Source: Chrysochromulina tobinii (lineage: Eukaryota; Haptophyta; Prymnesiales; Chrysochromulinaceae). Taken from it: a stretch of 46,113 nucleotides of DNA. A program made the position numbers and the translations under genes. Location of the stretch: contig JWZX01003247.1 in the NCBI GenBank assembly GCA_001275005.1, positions 1 through 46,113 on the forward strand. The letters are read 5' to 3'. This document shows positions 17,995-28,191 of the stretch, in pieces; positions within the stretch are counted from its first letter, which is position 1; the number at the start of each line of letters is the position of its first letter. Below the pieces are notes generated by a model. It was not told the DNA's origin, searched no databases, and saw nothing but the letters and a program-made list of their open reading frames with translations.

Positions 17995-20900
17995 TCAACC
18001 GACAATGAGCGGCGGCAGCGGCGCGATGGGCCGCGGCACCTGCGGCAAGCCGGCGATGAACGAGCAGGGATCGCTCACTTGCGTGGCCGCTGGATCATTC
18101 ATCGTGCAGAGAGGGGACGACGCGACGCTAGGTGCCGCGCCCTTGACCCCGCCGCCGCCACCGCCCTTAAAGCGTCCGGATCGGCGACCGACGGTAGCCG
18201 TTGCCGCCGTTGCCGCCGTTGCCGCCGTTGCCGCCGTTGCCGTTGCCGCCGTGTCCGCCGCCGTCTCCGTCGCCACCGGCGCCGTCCCGGGCGCAATCGC
18301 CACCACGAGCCGTTTCGCCGTCTGCGGGCTGAGGAAGCTCTCTCGCAGCCATCGCACGAGCAGCTGCTGTGACGTGGCGCGCATAGCCTCCGCCTCCTCC
18401 TCGGCGCGTCGAAAGGCGTAGCTCTGCCCGTCGATCTCGGACCAGTAGCGCATGGCCTCGTCCTCGATGCTCTTGTCATCGAGCAGCCGATTATCAATCG
18501 CCGCCTGCTGGTTGGACCGGTACTCCGCGGCGGGCATCTTGGCCAGCGTGGCCACGTACCTGATGAGGGAGCTCATCAGAGCTCATGAGTGGTCATCACA
18601 GGCAATCATCGAAGGCAATCAGTCGTACTCCGCATGGGGTAGGCTTACCCTTCAAGGAACCGATACACACGCGCCTCGATGTCGGCGGGTGCGTGCGTGG
18701 CCGACACGACGGAGATCAAAAAGCCGAGGCAACCGTTGGTATGGCGCACTTCGCCACTCACGCTGTAGCCGAGCTGCTGCTTCGTGCGCAGCGTATCGAA
18801 GAGGGGTGTCCACATGAGATGCTCGAGCAAAGAGAGCTTGGCAGCGAGCGCTCTCGAGTCGGGGCCCAGCTGCCAGTACAGATCGAGGGCGCAGTTCTGG
18901 TCCTCCGGGTTGCGGTTGGGTGCGCGTCGCACGAGCAGCCCGCCCGCAGGCAGCGCTGCACAGCCCTCCCATCTGGGGCTGGGCGTTGGGGGGGGCTCGC
19001 CGAGTGCGCGCCCGACGAGGTCGAACAGGGAGCGCACCTCAGAGCGAGCGAGGTTGCCGCCAGCGTACAGGGTGATGAAGGCGCCCCCGCCCTCGCCAAG
19101 CAAATCCCCGCCGCCCTCGCCCTTCGACGCGCCCTTCGCCCCGCCGAGCTGAGCGCCGACAAATGCGGCGAGCGATTCCGGCGTCACCTCGCCCGCACTG
19201 AGGACCGCAAGCCGGTCGGCCGCAGACACGTGCGTCGGGTCGAGGCAGCGCAGCCGCTCGTTGTACGCCAGCTCCGACGGAGCGAAGCCCGCGTTTCGCA
19301 GCGCGAGCTGATAGTCGTTGAGGACGCGTGCGAGTGTGGGCGCATCGCACGGGCGGCTCGCCACTGCATAGAGCTCGGTGCACACGCGCTCGAGCAGATG
19401 GCCAAGCTTGTGGGAGAAGCCGTCCACCTGCAGTTGCCATCCGAGCTCCGACGGAGAGAGATCGTAAGCGAGCCCCGCAACGGTCGCTGCATACGCGTCG
19501 GTGTTCATGCGCTCGAGGGTCACTTTGGCGGCGACCTCACGCATCACTCGCATGCGCGCCCGAGTCCTCGCCATCTCGGAGAGCTCGGAGGCGGAGAGAG
19601 TGCCCGTGCTGCCGGTGCTGCCGGTGCGGCTGACCGTAGAGGGGCGTGCGGTGTTGATGGAGACGCACACGATCGCCTTTGGCGTCGCAAAGGTCGTATC
19701 GGTCTTGTGGAACGCGAGGCCACGTGTCGACGAGTGCACTAGCTCTGGAGGTGTACGAGCCGGCCGAGCCGCCGCCGCCGCCACCGATGCGACAGCCAGG
19801 GCCGCACCCCGCGTCACCTCAGCGGCCGGCATTGGTCGTTGGGTCTCGCCACCATGGCGCAGTGTAAAGTCGGTCGCGATGTATTCGTTGCGCGGCGGCA
19901 GCTCAAAGGGTGTGGAGAGCGGCTCCGAGGGCCGTCCCTCATACGCTTCCCACCAGCGAGCCAGCTGTGCCGAGTTCACAGGCTTCACTGTGAACTCGGT
20001 CCCGAACCAAGGCTCAAGCTGCCACGTGTCACTCTCGCCCTCGGAGGGCGCACCGACCAGCGCCGATGCCTGCTCTTCGGCGACCCCGCCCTCGGCCTTG
20101 AGGCCCTCGCCTGAATCGCCCTCCGCCTTGTACGAGACGGTGACCACGAGCCTGTCGGGCGTGAGGCCACCGAGGAGCTCTCGCAGCCGCGTCGGCTCCC
20201 AATTGGGGCTGTACAGAGCCTCGGCGGAGAGGGTCTCATCGGGTGGCAGCCGCCGAAGCAGCGAGATTGCGAGCCGGCGCACCGCGTCGATCTCCCTCTC
20301 TTGCTCCGCGTACGCGAAGCGCATCTGCGCAATGTCGCGCAGCTCGTCATACACTCCTTGTAGCCGTTCGGTCGGCTCGCGTGACAGGTGGCCGACGGCG
20401 CCGAGGACGAGGTCGAGCACACGGTCGACGCGATCGAGCCCACGGGAAGTGAGCTCCACCTCGAGATCGAAGAGCGCGGCATTGCTCGTGTGCATCTCCT
20501 CATCGACCCCCGCCGCCAGCCCCGTCGCCAACCCTTCCAGCTTGAGCGCCTCCAGGGCCGAGCCTTTGCCCTCGTGCCCAAGCAGATGGCCGACCAGCAC
20601 CTCCGGCTTGGTGCCGTACGCGTTGAGCAAACTCGGAACGAACCAGTTGAGTTTGAGGGTACGCCCCTCGCGAAGTGGGACTGAGCGCACCCAGAGCGGT
20701 GGCTTCCAGCCGGCTACCGCCGCCGCCGCCGCCGCCGCACCCCCGCTCGCATCGCCTCCTCCGCGCTCGCCACCTTCGCGCTCGCCACCTTCGCGCTCGC
20801 GTGCACCGCGCTCGCCAGCTCCGTCGTCGCCCAATCCTCCCAATGGAAGCGGCGCGCGCGCAAACGACGGGCGGGCTACCGGCTGCGAGGGTAGCCGCGC

Positions 20901-21848
20901 ACCCATCTCCTCGACCCAGCCCTGGAGAGTGTCGAGGTCTTCCCCGCCCAGAGCCACCAAGCCCATCAGGCCCGCATGGTAGTAGCGGCTGTGGAACGCT
21001 CGGAGCGCCGACTGCATGTCGACGCCGCGCGCCGCCGGCCCGATCTCGAGCGATCGACGATCGCCCCACATGAACCGGCGGTACGGGTGGGCAGGCGCGC
21101 ATAGGTGCCCAAGCAGCTGCGCGTGCCGATTTCCCTCCTCCTGACGTGCCTGCTGGAACTCGCTCTCGATGGCCTTCACCTCACGCGCGGCAGAGCCTAC
21201 GTTGAACGAGGGCGTGGCCATAAAGTCGAGGAAGCGGTCGAGTGCCGGCTTGAGCTGCGAGGGGCTCACATCAAAGTACACCACCGTGTGCTCCGCCGAG
21301 GTCTCCCCATTGTCCTCGCCGCCGTGCGCCGAGAGGAAGCGGTTCCACTCGTCTTCGTCCGGATAGCGCTCGGAACCCATGAAAACCATGTGCTCGCAAA
21401 AGTGGGCGAGGCCGTCGAGGTCGGGCGGGTCGGACATGCCGCCCACGCCCACCGCGAGCGCGACCGCCGCCTTGCTGCCCGCACTTGCGCCGGCTTCGTC
21501 GTCCTCGTCCTCACCTTCCTCCTCGTCTTCCTCATCATCTTCGTCCTCATCATCCTCGTCCTCGTCCTCTCCATCACCCTCGTGATTCTTTTCATCCTCT
21601 CCATCGTCGTCCTTGTCGGTGGGCACGGCCACGGCGTCCGGATCGGAGATGAGCAGCGCGCGCAGCCCATTGGGCAGCTCAATGAGCCGATATAATCTTT
21701 TGTCGTTGACCGGCTTGGCGAGACGGTCGCTCAGCGTCATCGACGCCGTGCGCTGCCCGAGGCGTGCACGTTTAATTGGGGGCATGGAGAAAGTGTCCAC
21801 AGCGGTGAGGAGGGAGACGGCGTAGAAAGCGGCGAAGCCCAAGCGCAT
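17995..21848 (-). CDS. Nardilysin/insulysin-like M16A metalloprotease
   Basis: Two exons, 18649-21848 and 17995-18559 (1,254 aa), joined in phase 2 across an 89-bp intron. The inverted zinc motif HFCEH is at 149-153 and the third ligand is probably Glu 230 in KAIESEF. An acidic run of about 45 residues (~79-118) just before the active site is a nardilysin hallmark. A hydrophobic N-terminus (MRLGFAAFYAVSLLTAV) could be a signal peptide. The C-terminal half keeps RTKQQLGYSVSGEVR, and after the intron AMRYWSEIDGQSYAFRRAEEEAEA, typical of insulysin-fold subunits. The tail has a TAATAATAA-type repeat and a Gly run. The family cleaves short peptides within a closed chamber. Length is close to nardilysin. 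The preceding intergenic stretch holds G-runs at 21926-21940. Confidence 0.93.
18560..18648 (-). other. Intron of M16 protease gene (introner-like)
   Basis: 89 bp, phase 2, from GTAAGCCTAC to GAGCTCCCTCATCAG. It joins RFLEG to YVATLAKMP. Sense-strand TGATTGCC and TGATGA repeats fill the middle. The 3' end matches introns of the FKBP and fusion genes. Confidence 0.9.
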
Positions 21849-22040
21849 CCGTCGGCGACGTCGGCTTTAGGTCGCGCGCTGTCCCGGTGGTTGCACAAGC
21901 GCATGCATATATGGTGATGGGGGGAAGGGGGGGGGACGGGGGTGAGGTGCGGTAAGGATAATGACTGACCCGCCGTGAACAGATGCTGCGTGATTTTTCA
22001 TCTCTAGATGCGCCCCTTCCCGAGCGTACAGTCTACAGAA
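21849..22040. other. Intergenic: M16 5' flank
   Basis: 192 bp between the M16 start and the stop of the BRCT-like gene. It contains G-rich runs (21920-21940) on the plus strand that could form a G-quadruplex. No other signal seen. Confidence 0.5.
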
Positions 22041-22910
22041 CTACAAGCGATGGGGCGACCGCACACGCGGCAGCGCTCGCCTTGCGCTCGCCGCCGCAAG
22101 CCGCGGCGCGAACTCCGCGTCGAGCATCGTGAGGCGCTCGCCGCACAGCTCAAAGAGCGCCGCCACCGCGCCCGCTACGAGTGCGCCGCACGCGCGCACG
22201 GCCTTTTCGAGCGCCGACTGAGCCAGCTCCAGCTGCGACTGCTCCGGAGCGCCGCCTCGCTCACGGGCGCCGCGGCTCCGAGAACCCGAATTCGTCGCGA
22301 GTGCCACCCGGCAGGTGCCCATCTGGGAGTGGCAGCCCCAAGGCGGCGGCCATGACCGGGCCAAAGGACTCACGCCCAAAGATGCGCTCGCCACGATGTG
22401 GCCGTCGGGCTGCAGACCGTACACCGTGTACCCCCTCGCGCCCGCTGCAGCCCATGGCGTTGGGCCGGTGGAAGCAGGAAGGCCAGAGGCTCTTTGGCCG
22501 TGCGACCGGTGCTTTCGCGCTCCGTGATGAAGCGCCGGGTGAGCAAGCTGTCGCCCTGCTCCTTGACGTACACTCGGAGATGGGTCTTGTACTTGTTGCG
22601 GACGAGCCACAGTAGACGTTGTCCCTGCCGTCGCGGGCGCGCACGTGAGGGCGCAGAGCAGGACAGGGGCGCGGACGCAGGCAAGTGGAGGGAGAGTGTG
22701 GGACAGGCGCACATGTGGACGTGGTCCGTTGTGATCTTGCCACCTTGTGCGCGCTTGGTGCCGCGGGCACCGGGCTGCCCGCGTTCCGACTTTCTTCGAG
22801 ACCTCACCGACGCAACAGCCACCTCCTGCCAGGACGAGTGCCTCGGCGGTTTTTTTCACGAATCCATCAAACCGCCCGGTGAAGCAGATAATCATGCCCA
22901 AGAAGCTCAT
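22041..22910 (-). pseudogene. BRCT-like gene, apparently frame-broken
   Basis: A minus-strand ATG at 22910 opens MSFLGMIICFTGRFDGFVKK, then ALVLAGGGCCVGEVSKKV, a good start for a BRCT domain. Coding-like sequence continues but in different frames: KITTDHVHM and LVRNKYKTHLRVYVKEQGD in one, GYTVYGLQPDGHIVA in a second, RIFGRESFGPVMAAALGLP in a third, and back to the first for AALFELCGERLTMLDAEFAP up to the stop at 22041. A 55-bp GT-AG intron after VSKK could explain the first shift, but no plausible introns explain the later ones, which abut within a few bases. I therefore call it a decaying gene; indels in the assembly are the alternative. It is divergent from the kinesin gene, 221 bp apart. 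Family beyond BRCT not recognised. Confidence 0.45.
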
Positions 22911-23087
22911 GTCGCTGACGACTGGCTGCGACGAGGATCACCATTTTTGGAAAAGCTCACCGCACACGACGAAGAAAAAATGTGCCAAAAAAGGGGAACA
23001 TTGCTTGCATGCCACTGTCAAAAAAAACCAAGACGACGCCGTAAATCGATTCAACAAGCTTGCAGAGATGGCTCACCACCGCATCAT

Positions 23088-23101
23088 GTTAACGTTCACA
23101 C
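23088..23101 (+). promoter_or_regulatory. Candidate upstream element GTTAACGTTCACAC
   Basis: A 14-bp string ending 30 bp before the kinesin ATG. The identical 14 bases recur at 40248-40261, upstream of the minus-strand beta-lactamase-like gene but in opposite relative orientation. Related GTTAAC/AACGTTAAC strings occur at 29228-29240 and 45925-45940. Function is a guess. Confidence 0.35.
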
Positions 23102-23131
23102 CTCGGCGGCGCGCGTTTCTCAGACGCGAAA

Positions 23132-25444
23132 ATGTCGACGGAGGCGGCCGCGATCGAGAACATCGCCGTGTACGCTCGCATCCGCTCGAGCTCCCAGCCC
23201 GCGGAGGCGAGCAGCGACGTGAGCGTCGTCGACGGCCAGCCGGACAAGGTACGTGCGAAGGACTTGCAATTCAACCTCGATCACGCGTTCGGCAGTGACG
23301 CCAAGCAGGCGGAAGTGTTCAACGTGATTGGCGCGCCGCTCGTGCAGCGCATCACCGACGGATATAATGCGTGCATTATTGCCTATGGCCAGACTGGCAG
23401 CGGCAAGACGTACACGATGCTTGGTCCTGAGAACGCGAAGCTCGACGGCTCGGGTGGCGAGACGGCCGACCTGGGCATCGTCCCACGCGCATGCCTGCAG
23501 CTCTTCAAGATGCTGCCCGCGGGCTACACGGTGACGACAAGCTACATGGAGGTCTACAATGACAACGTCAACGACCTCCTCACGGCCGACTACACGAACA
23601 AGGAATACCTGCCGCTGCGCGAGACGGTGACGGGCCACGTCGAGCCTGACGGCATCACGCGGCGGCAGGTCAAGAGCGCCTCGGACGTGATGAAGGCGAT
23701 CGCGCTCGGCGATAGCCGGCGCGTCGTCGCCGCCATGGCCATGAATCCTCGCTCGTCGCGCGGCCATGGCCTGATCGCCATCGAGACGTACACCGACAAG
23801 GGCATGTCGCACGGCCGGCTCTGCCTCGTCGACCTCGCCGGTGAGATTTTGCCCTGTGATTGCCACATGATGGAGACATGATGGCCAAATGATTGCCATC
23901 TGATCGTCATATGATTTTCATCCGATTGCCAAATGATTGCCAAAATGATTGCGACGTGATTGCGACATGGTTGCCATAGGATTGCGCTATAGGATTGCCC
24001 TCCGATGGACCTCAGGTATGGAGAGCTCCAAAAAGTCCGGCGCGGTCGACGTCTCGGGCCCGTCCGCGGCCAAAGCTCGCCAAGAGGAGGCGAAGCGCAT
24101 CAACATGAGCCTTCTGGCCCTGTCGAATGTCGTCAATGCTCTCGCGTCCAAGGGCGCGATGAAGGTGCCCTTCCGAGACTCGAAGCTCACACGGCTGCTG
24201 CAGAGCTCGCTAGCGGGCAACTGTAAGGCGGCCTTCGTGGTCATGCTGCGCGGCGAGAAGCAGAATGTCGAGGAGGCGACCCTCACCCTCCGCTTTGCTC
24301 AGGCGAGAGTGCCACCCACACTGAGTGCCACACTGAGTGCCACACTGACTACCGCTGGTTGCCAGATTGATTGCCAGATTCGAGTGACATCGATTGCGGA
24401 CCCTCCGTTTGGCGATCTGATGGCGATCTCTCGACCTCCGTGATTGCGGACCCTCCGGATTTCGCAGCGTGCCAAAGCGGTGGCCGCGACCGTGATGAGG
24501 AATGAAGACTCCGTCAAGGCGAGGAGTACAGGGGCGGCCTTCCTCGCCGCCCAGAAGAAGCTCGAGGAAGAGCTGCAGGCGCAGCGCGCCGCGCTGAGCG
24601 CGTACCAGGAGAAGCTCGCCAGCGCTGAAGGCGTGAAGGAGGCTATGAAGGCGAAGGTCGACACGCTGCTCTCGGAGATGCAGTCTCTGCAGCGTGATGC
24701 GGACGACGCGAAGCGGCAGAGGCGTCAAGAGGCGCTACAGGACGAGACGGTGGCTATGTCGCAGGCGGCGCTTGAGAGGCGTGTGAAGGCGCTCGAGCAG
24801 CGCAACCGGTGCGTGGGGGGTGGTCCTTGATTGTGATCTGATCGCGATCTGATTGAGGTCTGATTGAGGCCTGATGGAGCTCTGAGTGCATATGATTATT
24901 GCCTTCATCGGCGCACAGAGAGCTCGAGGAGGAGAATCGTCTGCTTCGTCAACGCGACATCATGCACCGGCTCATCGAGCTTGATCAGCTGGAGGCCGCG
25001 AGCGGCGACGGTGTGAAAGGCGGGCTCGGTGTGAACAAGGAGCAGCTCGCCACCTTCAACACGCCGTCGATGTCCGTGACGGGTGCCTTTGCAGTGCAGC
25101 TTGACCGCCAGATAGAAGAGAGCGAGGTCCGTCGCGAGGTGCGCCGAAAAGCGAGCGCTCAGCGATTGAGCAGTGGGCAAGCAACCGTTCCACAGAGGAG
25201 ATGGTCTCTGCTGCGGATGACCTTTCTATCCAAAAGGGCCAAGGGAAGAAGCGTGGCCCGGGGGAGCGGATTCGCAGCTGCGCGTGGCTCGTTGCGGCGC
25301 GTGAACCCGGCGCCCAAGACGACAAAGAAGGTGCTCTCGCGTGAGGACCAGGCGACCATCAAGATCCAGGCTGTCTGGCGCGGCAAGATGGTGCGCGATG
25401 AGCTCGCGTTCGGGTATGGCGACGAGCACGCGTACGGGTACTGA
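23132..25444 (+). CDS. Kinesin with N-terminal motor, coiled coil and C-terminal IQ motif
   Basis: Four exons: 23132-23840, 24016-24302, 24468-24808, 24919-25444 (620 aa). The motor has P-loop GQTGSGKT (86-93), switch I NPRSSRGHG and switch II DLAGME, with FRDSKLTRLLQSSLAGN and LRFAQRAK closing the domain. Usual kinesins read SSRSH and DLAGSE, so both switches deviate by a residue. The first intron splits LAG in phase 1. The second uses a GC donor if the normal LRFAQRAK is kept. A coiled coil (EEELQAQRAAL onward, ~350-450) and a basic tail follow, then ATIKIQAVWRGKMVRDEL, an IQ-type calmodulin site. Family assignment not attempted. Role: microtubule transport, flagellar or mitotic, possibly Ca2+-regulated (inference). 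Confidence 0.93.
23841..24015 (+). other. Kinesin intron 1
   Basis: 175 bp, phase 1, GTGAGATTTT to GGACCTCAG. It is almost entirely an imperfect (A)TGATTGCCA/C array with more than ten GATTGC or GATGG units. Confidence 0.93.
24303..24467 (+). other. Kinesin intron 2, likely GC-AG
   Basis: 165 bp. CAG-GCGAGA as donor gives LRFAQRAK, the family consensus. A GT donor six bases further on (AGA-GTGCCA) keeps frame but inserts Ala-Arg. Internal units are CACACTGAGTGC and a GATTGCGGACCCTCC 15-mer seen twice, in a 50-bp spaced pair near 24395 and 24443. Confidence 0.75.
24809..24918 (+). other. Kinesin intron 3
   Basis: 110 bp, phase 2, GTGCGTGGGG to GCGCACAG. It is made of TCTGATTG/ATCTGATCG-type repeats and joins EQRNR to ELEEENRLL. 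Confidence 0.9.
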
Positions 25445-25596
25445 GAGGATGGGGGGCGATTTGGTGAGGACGGGGGGGATACGGTTACCGGTCTAAGAGT
25501 CTCGGGGAATTCGCTTTTTCGTCCAGTTTTTGGGGCCGGGGCCGCGGCGGGACGCGGCGCGTCGGCGTGCCGCGTCGTCCGCTCGGCCGCGCAGCC

Positions 25597-26427
25597 ATGG
25601 CAACGGGCGCTGGCTTACTTACGTTTGGCACGGACGAACGACAGCCCGCGAGTGGCACGCGCTGGGCCTTTGCAGATGCGCGCTCGGTCGGATGGACCCA
25701 GCGCGGCTTGCTAGGTTGGAAAGGTCACCTGCAGAGTGGGCACGTGTCCGAGGATCCTCACACGCGAAGAGGCGGCCCGTTCCGAGTTTTGCAGCTCGGG
25801 CGCACGCCACCCGATGAGGGAAATCGCCTTTTGGAGGACTCGGTGATGGTCATGGACAGTCTGCTAACGCTGCAAGAGTGTGCGACCATGATTGGTGCTG
25901 CGAATGCTTGGTGCGACCGTGAACCGTGGACCGGTGAGTCGCTGCGTCGCATGCAGTGCCACACGCGCGGCATCAACCTCGACGGCGAGGCCCATGCTCT
26001 GGCGCACATCATCCTGACGCGTGTGCTCTGGTTCGTCGAAAATCTCGAGCCAGAGCTCACGGCGGAGCTCTTTCCCAGGAAAGGTAAGCGCCATCTGGCT
26101 GACATGTCCTTCACGTTCAGCGGTCAGGAGCCCATGATCAATCGGTACACGACGGGCGGCATGTTCGACCCGCACCAGGACGGCCATGCGCTCACGGTGC
26201 TCGTGCCCCTATCGGCACCCGACATGGACTTTTCGGCAGGCGGCACCGCATTTTGGTCTGGCGAGGTCACATCTGACTCATCAGTTGCGAAGAGCTTTCC
26301 GCCCTCGCTGGTGATACGGCCACCCGCCGGGACCGGCATCTTCTGGCGCGGCCATATCACGCACGCCGGTCTGCCCATTAGGTCGGGCATGCGCCACGTG
26401 TTCGTGGCCAGCTTCGATCTAAGTTGA
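25597..26427 (+). CDS. 2-oxoglutarate/Fe(II)-dependent dioxygenase
   Basis: Single exon, 276 aa, ATG in a strong GCCATGG context; the frame upstream lacks ATG. The jelly-roll motif is clear: H193-x-D195 in MFDPHQDGHALTVLVPLS, distal His near 256 in RGHITHAG, and a following Arg (262 or 266) for 2-oxoglutarate. GGTAFW ahead of the distal His fits the prolyl-4-hydroxylase-like group. No signal peptide or TM segment is evident. Substrate not predictable. It is transcribed in the same direction as the two downstream genes, with 390 bp and 201 bp gaps. The G/C-run region at 25445-25596 is the flank. Confidence 0.88.
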   Translation: MATGAGLLTFGTDERQPASGTRWAFADARSVGWTQRGLLGWKGHLQSGHVSEDPHTRRGGPFRVLQLGRTPPDEGNRLLEDSVMVMDSLLTLQECATMIGAANAWCDREPWTGESLRRMQCHTRGINLDGEAHALAHIILTRVLWFVENLEPELTAELFPRKGKRHLADMSFTFSGQEPMINRYTTGGMFDPHQDGHALTVLVPLSAPDMDFSAGGTAFWSGEVTSDSSVAKSFPPSLVIRPPAGTGIFWRGHITHAGLPIRSGMRHVFVASFDLS

Positions 26428-26817
26428 GCGAATGGAGATCAAACGAGTGCGTTTGAGTGGATCATGTGTGAGTGGGTGAGAGCTTGGTGTGCGGAGTTAA
26501 CCGTGAGAGAGCTGTGGGAGTCGCTGCGGGGGCGACGGGAATCACCACTTTACACCGACGGGTACGAAACATGTGCCTTGTCGACGTATACCCGTCCGTG
26601 ATCAGGGCGCCACGCCGTAGCAGTCCTAAGGGAGGCCAGTAGGCCAAACCTACCCAACAATACTCTATTCACGCAGACTTTTTCGAGGCGCTGTGAATGC
26701 ATCGTGCCGAAGCACGTTTCGAGAAAAAGAATCAAGCCGAGGCATTTCACAACCCAGTCCGTGTGCTTTCACCTCTGCGTTCAACGCTGCGTAGATACAG
26801 GGTGAAAGGCCTGCTCG
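26428..26817. other. Intergenic: esterase 5' flank
   Basis: 390 bp between two plus-strand genes. No repeat, RNA gene or recognisable promoter motif seen. Confidence 0.5.
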
Positions 26818-27990
26818 ATGACCACGAGCGTGTTCGCCATGGCACTTGCCCAGCTCACGCCCATCCAATTCAACTTCACCGGAATTCTGGACGAGTTCGC
26901 ATATCTCGGCGTGCCACGGCAGTACAAGGTACTCTTCCCAACTGTCGAGATTGCTCCCAAAGCGGCTCGCGTGCCGGCAATCCTCATGCTGCACGGCAAC
27001 ACGGCCGACGCAGACACGCTCGCGCTACAGACAAATATGACTCAATTTGCTCCCGCCCGCGGCTTCTTCCTCGTCATGCCCGACGGGGTGCAGACACCCG
27101 GCTCAAAGCACCGCACCATGGACCGCAGCTGGAATTCGGGTGCGTGCTGCGACGAGGCCTACACGCACAACGTGGACGACGTCGCCTTCCTGTCCGCCGT
27201 GATCGACGATTTGCTTCATCGATTTCCTCATATCGATCCCGGTGCCGTCTACATGACGGGCACCTCACTTGGCGGCTCGATGGCTCTGCGCGCGGCTTGC
27301 AGCATCCCGGAGAAGCTCGCCGGCGTCGCATCCGATGTGGGGAGCTTTGAGGCCTACAATGGTATGTCCTGTGCCTCGGCATGCGAGGCCAACGAGGCCG
27401 ACGGGTACACCTACTGTGTCTGGAATCAGAGCGCTCACGCTGGCTGCACACGGGACGCTTACGCGCGTCGGCTACCCGAGCATCGACTGCCCCAGACTTA
27501 CAGCTGCGACGCGCAGAGGCATAAGCCGGTGCCGACGCTGTTGGCGAATGGTTGGCTGGATCCTGTGTCCAATGTGTCGGGTGGCATCACCTACCCCACG
27601 ATCGCGAACACGTCGGGCTCCTACAACACCTCCTTCCCGCCAACTGACTTTGTGACCAGTTTCCTGCTGGAGACTTGGGGTTGCGATCCCCATGCCGAGA
27701 GCGTCATCAGCTTCCACAACGGCACGCTTCGTAACTACACGAGCTGCCGCACGTGGCCGAGCTGCGCGACGAACGTGACGCTCTGCCTGAGCGACGCGGG
27801 CCACAAGTGGTTTGGTGACCATCCGGACATTTACGCCGTGTGCCGCTTCCAGGGGCGCTCAGATGACGAGTGCAACATCGACCAGATCCTGGCGGATTTT
27901 GGGCCCGACACGGACTCGATGCGGTTGACCAATGAGATGCTCGACTTCTTCGAGCGCCATCTGCCGTGGACCATGGGAAGATCGGGTTGA
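26818..27990 (+). CDS. Secreted CE1-type esterase / PHB depolymerase-like hydrolase
   Basis: Single exon, 390 aa. Alpha/beta-hydrolase with nucleophile elbow GTSLGGS (Ser 150), oxyanion-side ILMLHGNTADAD, the CE1/LpqC signature RSWNSGACCDE, then candidate acid in NGWLDPVSN and catalytic His in SDAGHKWFG. At least ten cysteines and several N-x-S/T sites (for example NVSGG, YNTSF, FHNGTLRNYTS, TNVTL) point to the secretory pathway. The short N-terminus has a weak hydrophobic stretch (FAMALAQLTPIQFNF), so the signal peptide or start is uncertain. Family members cut feruloyl-polysaccharide esters or short polyester chains; substrate here unknown. The pocket may serve wall, scale or prey polymer breakdown (inference). 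Confidence 0.87.
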   Translation: MTTSVFAMALAQLTPIQFNFTGILDEFAYLGVPRQYKVLFPTVEIAPKAARVPAILMLHGNTADADTLALQTNMTQFAPARGFFLVMPDGVQTPGSKHRTMDRSWNSGACCDEAYTHNVDDVAFLSAVIDDLLHRFPHIDPGAVYMTGTSLGGSMALRAACSIPEKLAGVASDVGSFEAYNGMSCASACEANEADGYTYCVWNQSAHAGCTRDAYARRLPEHRLPQTYSCDAQRHKPVPTLLANGWLDPVSNVSGGITYPTIANTSGSYNTSFPPTDFVTSFLLETWGCDPHAESVISFHNGTLRNYTSCRTWPSCATNVTLCLSDAGHKWFGDHPDIYAVCRFQGRSDDECNIDQILADFGPDTDSMRLTNEMLDFFERHLPWTMGRSG

Positions 27991-28191
27991 GAAATATGAA
28001 AATGGTGGGGGGGGTGTTTGTTGGCGAGCCGACGCACACGAAACACAGCACACGGAAAGTTTAATCTTGCAGGTTGCGTCAAGTTCGTCAACCCGCTTCA
28101 CTCGACGCGTTTTTTCACAAGGGAAAGTGATCGCCGACACACCCCACACGGCCAGCCCTCCGCGTCGAGCAAGTGTGAGAGCGCGCACTCC

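Noticed and set aside
19501-20982. 493-codon plus ORF antisense to the M16 protease
   Set aside because: Ser/Arg/Pro-rich shadow of a clear protease exon in high-GC DNA.
22398-23222. 274-codon plus ORF over the BRCT-like region and kinesin start
   Set aside because: It overlaps the kinesin's first exon in another frame and has shadow composition.
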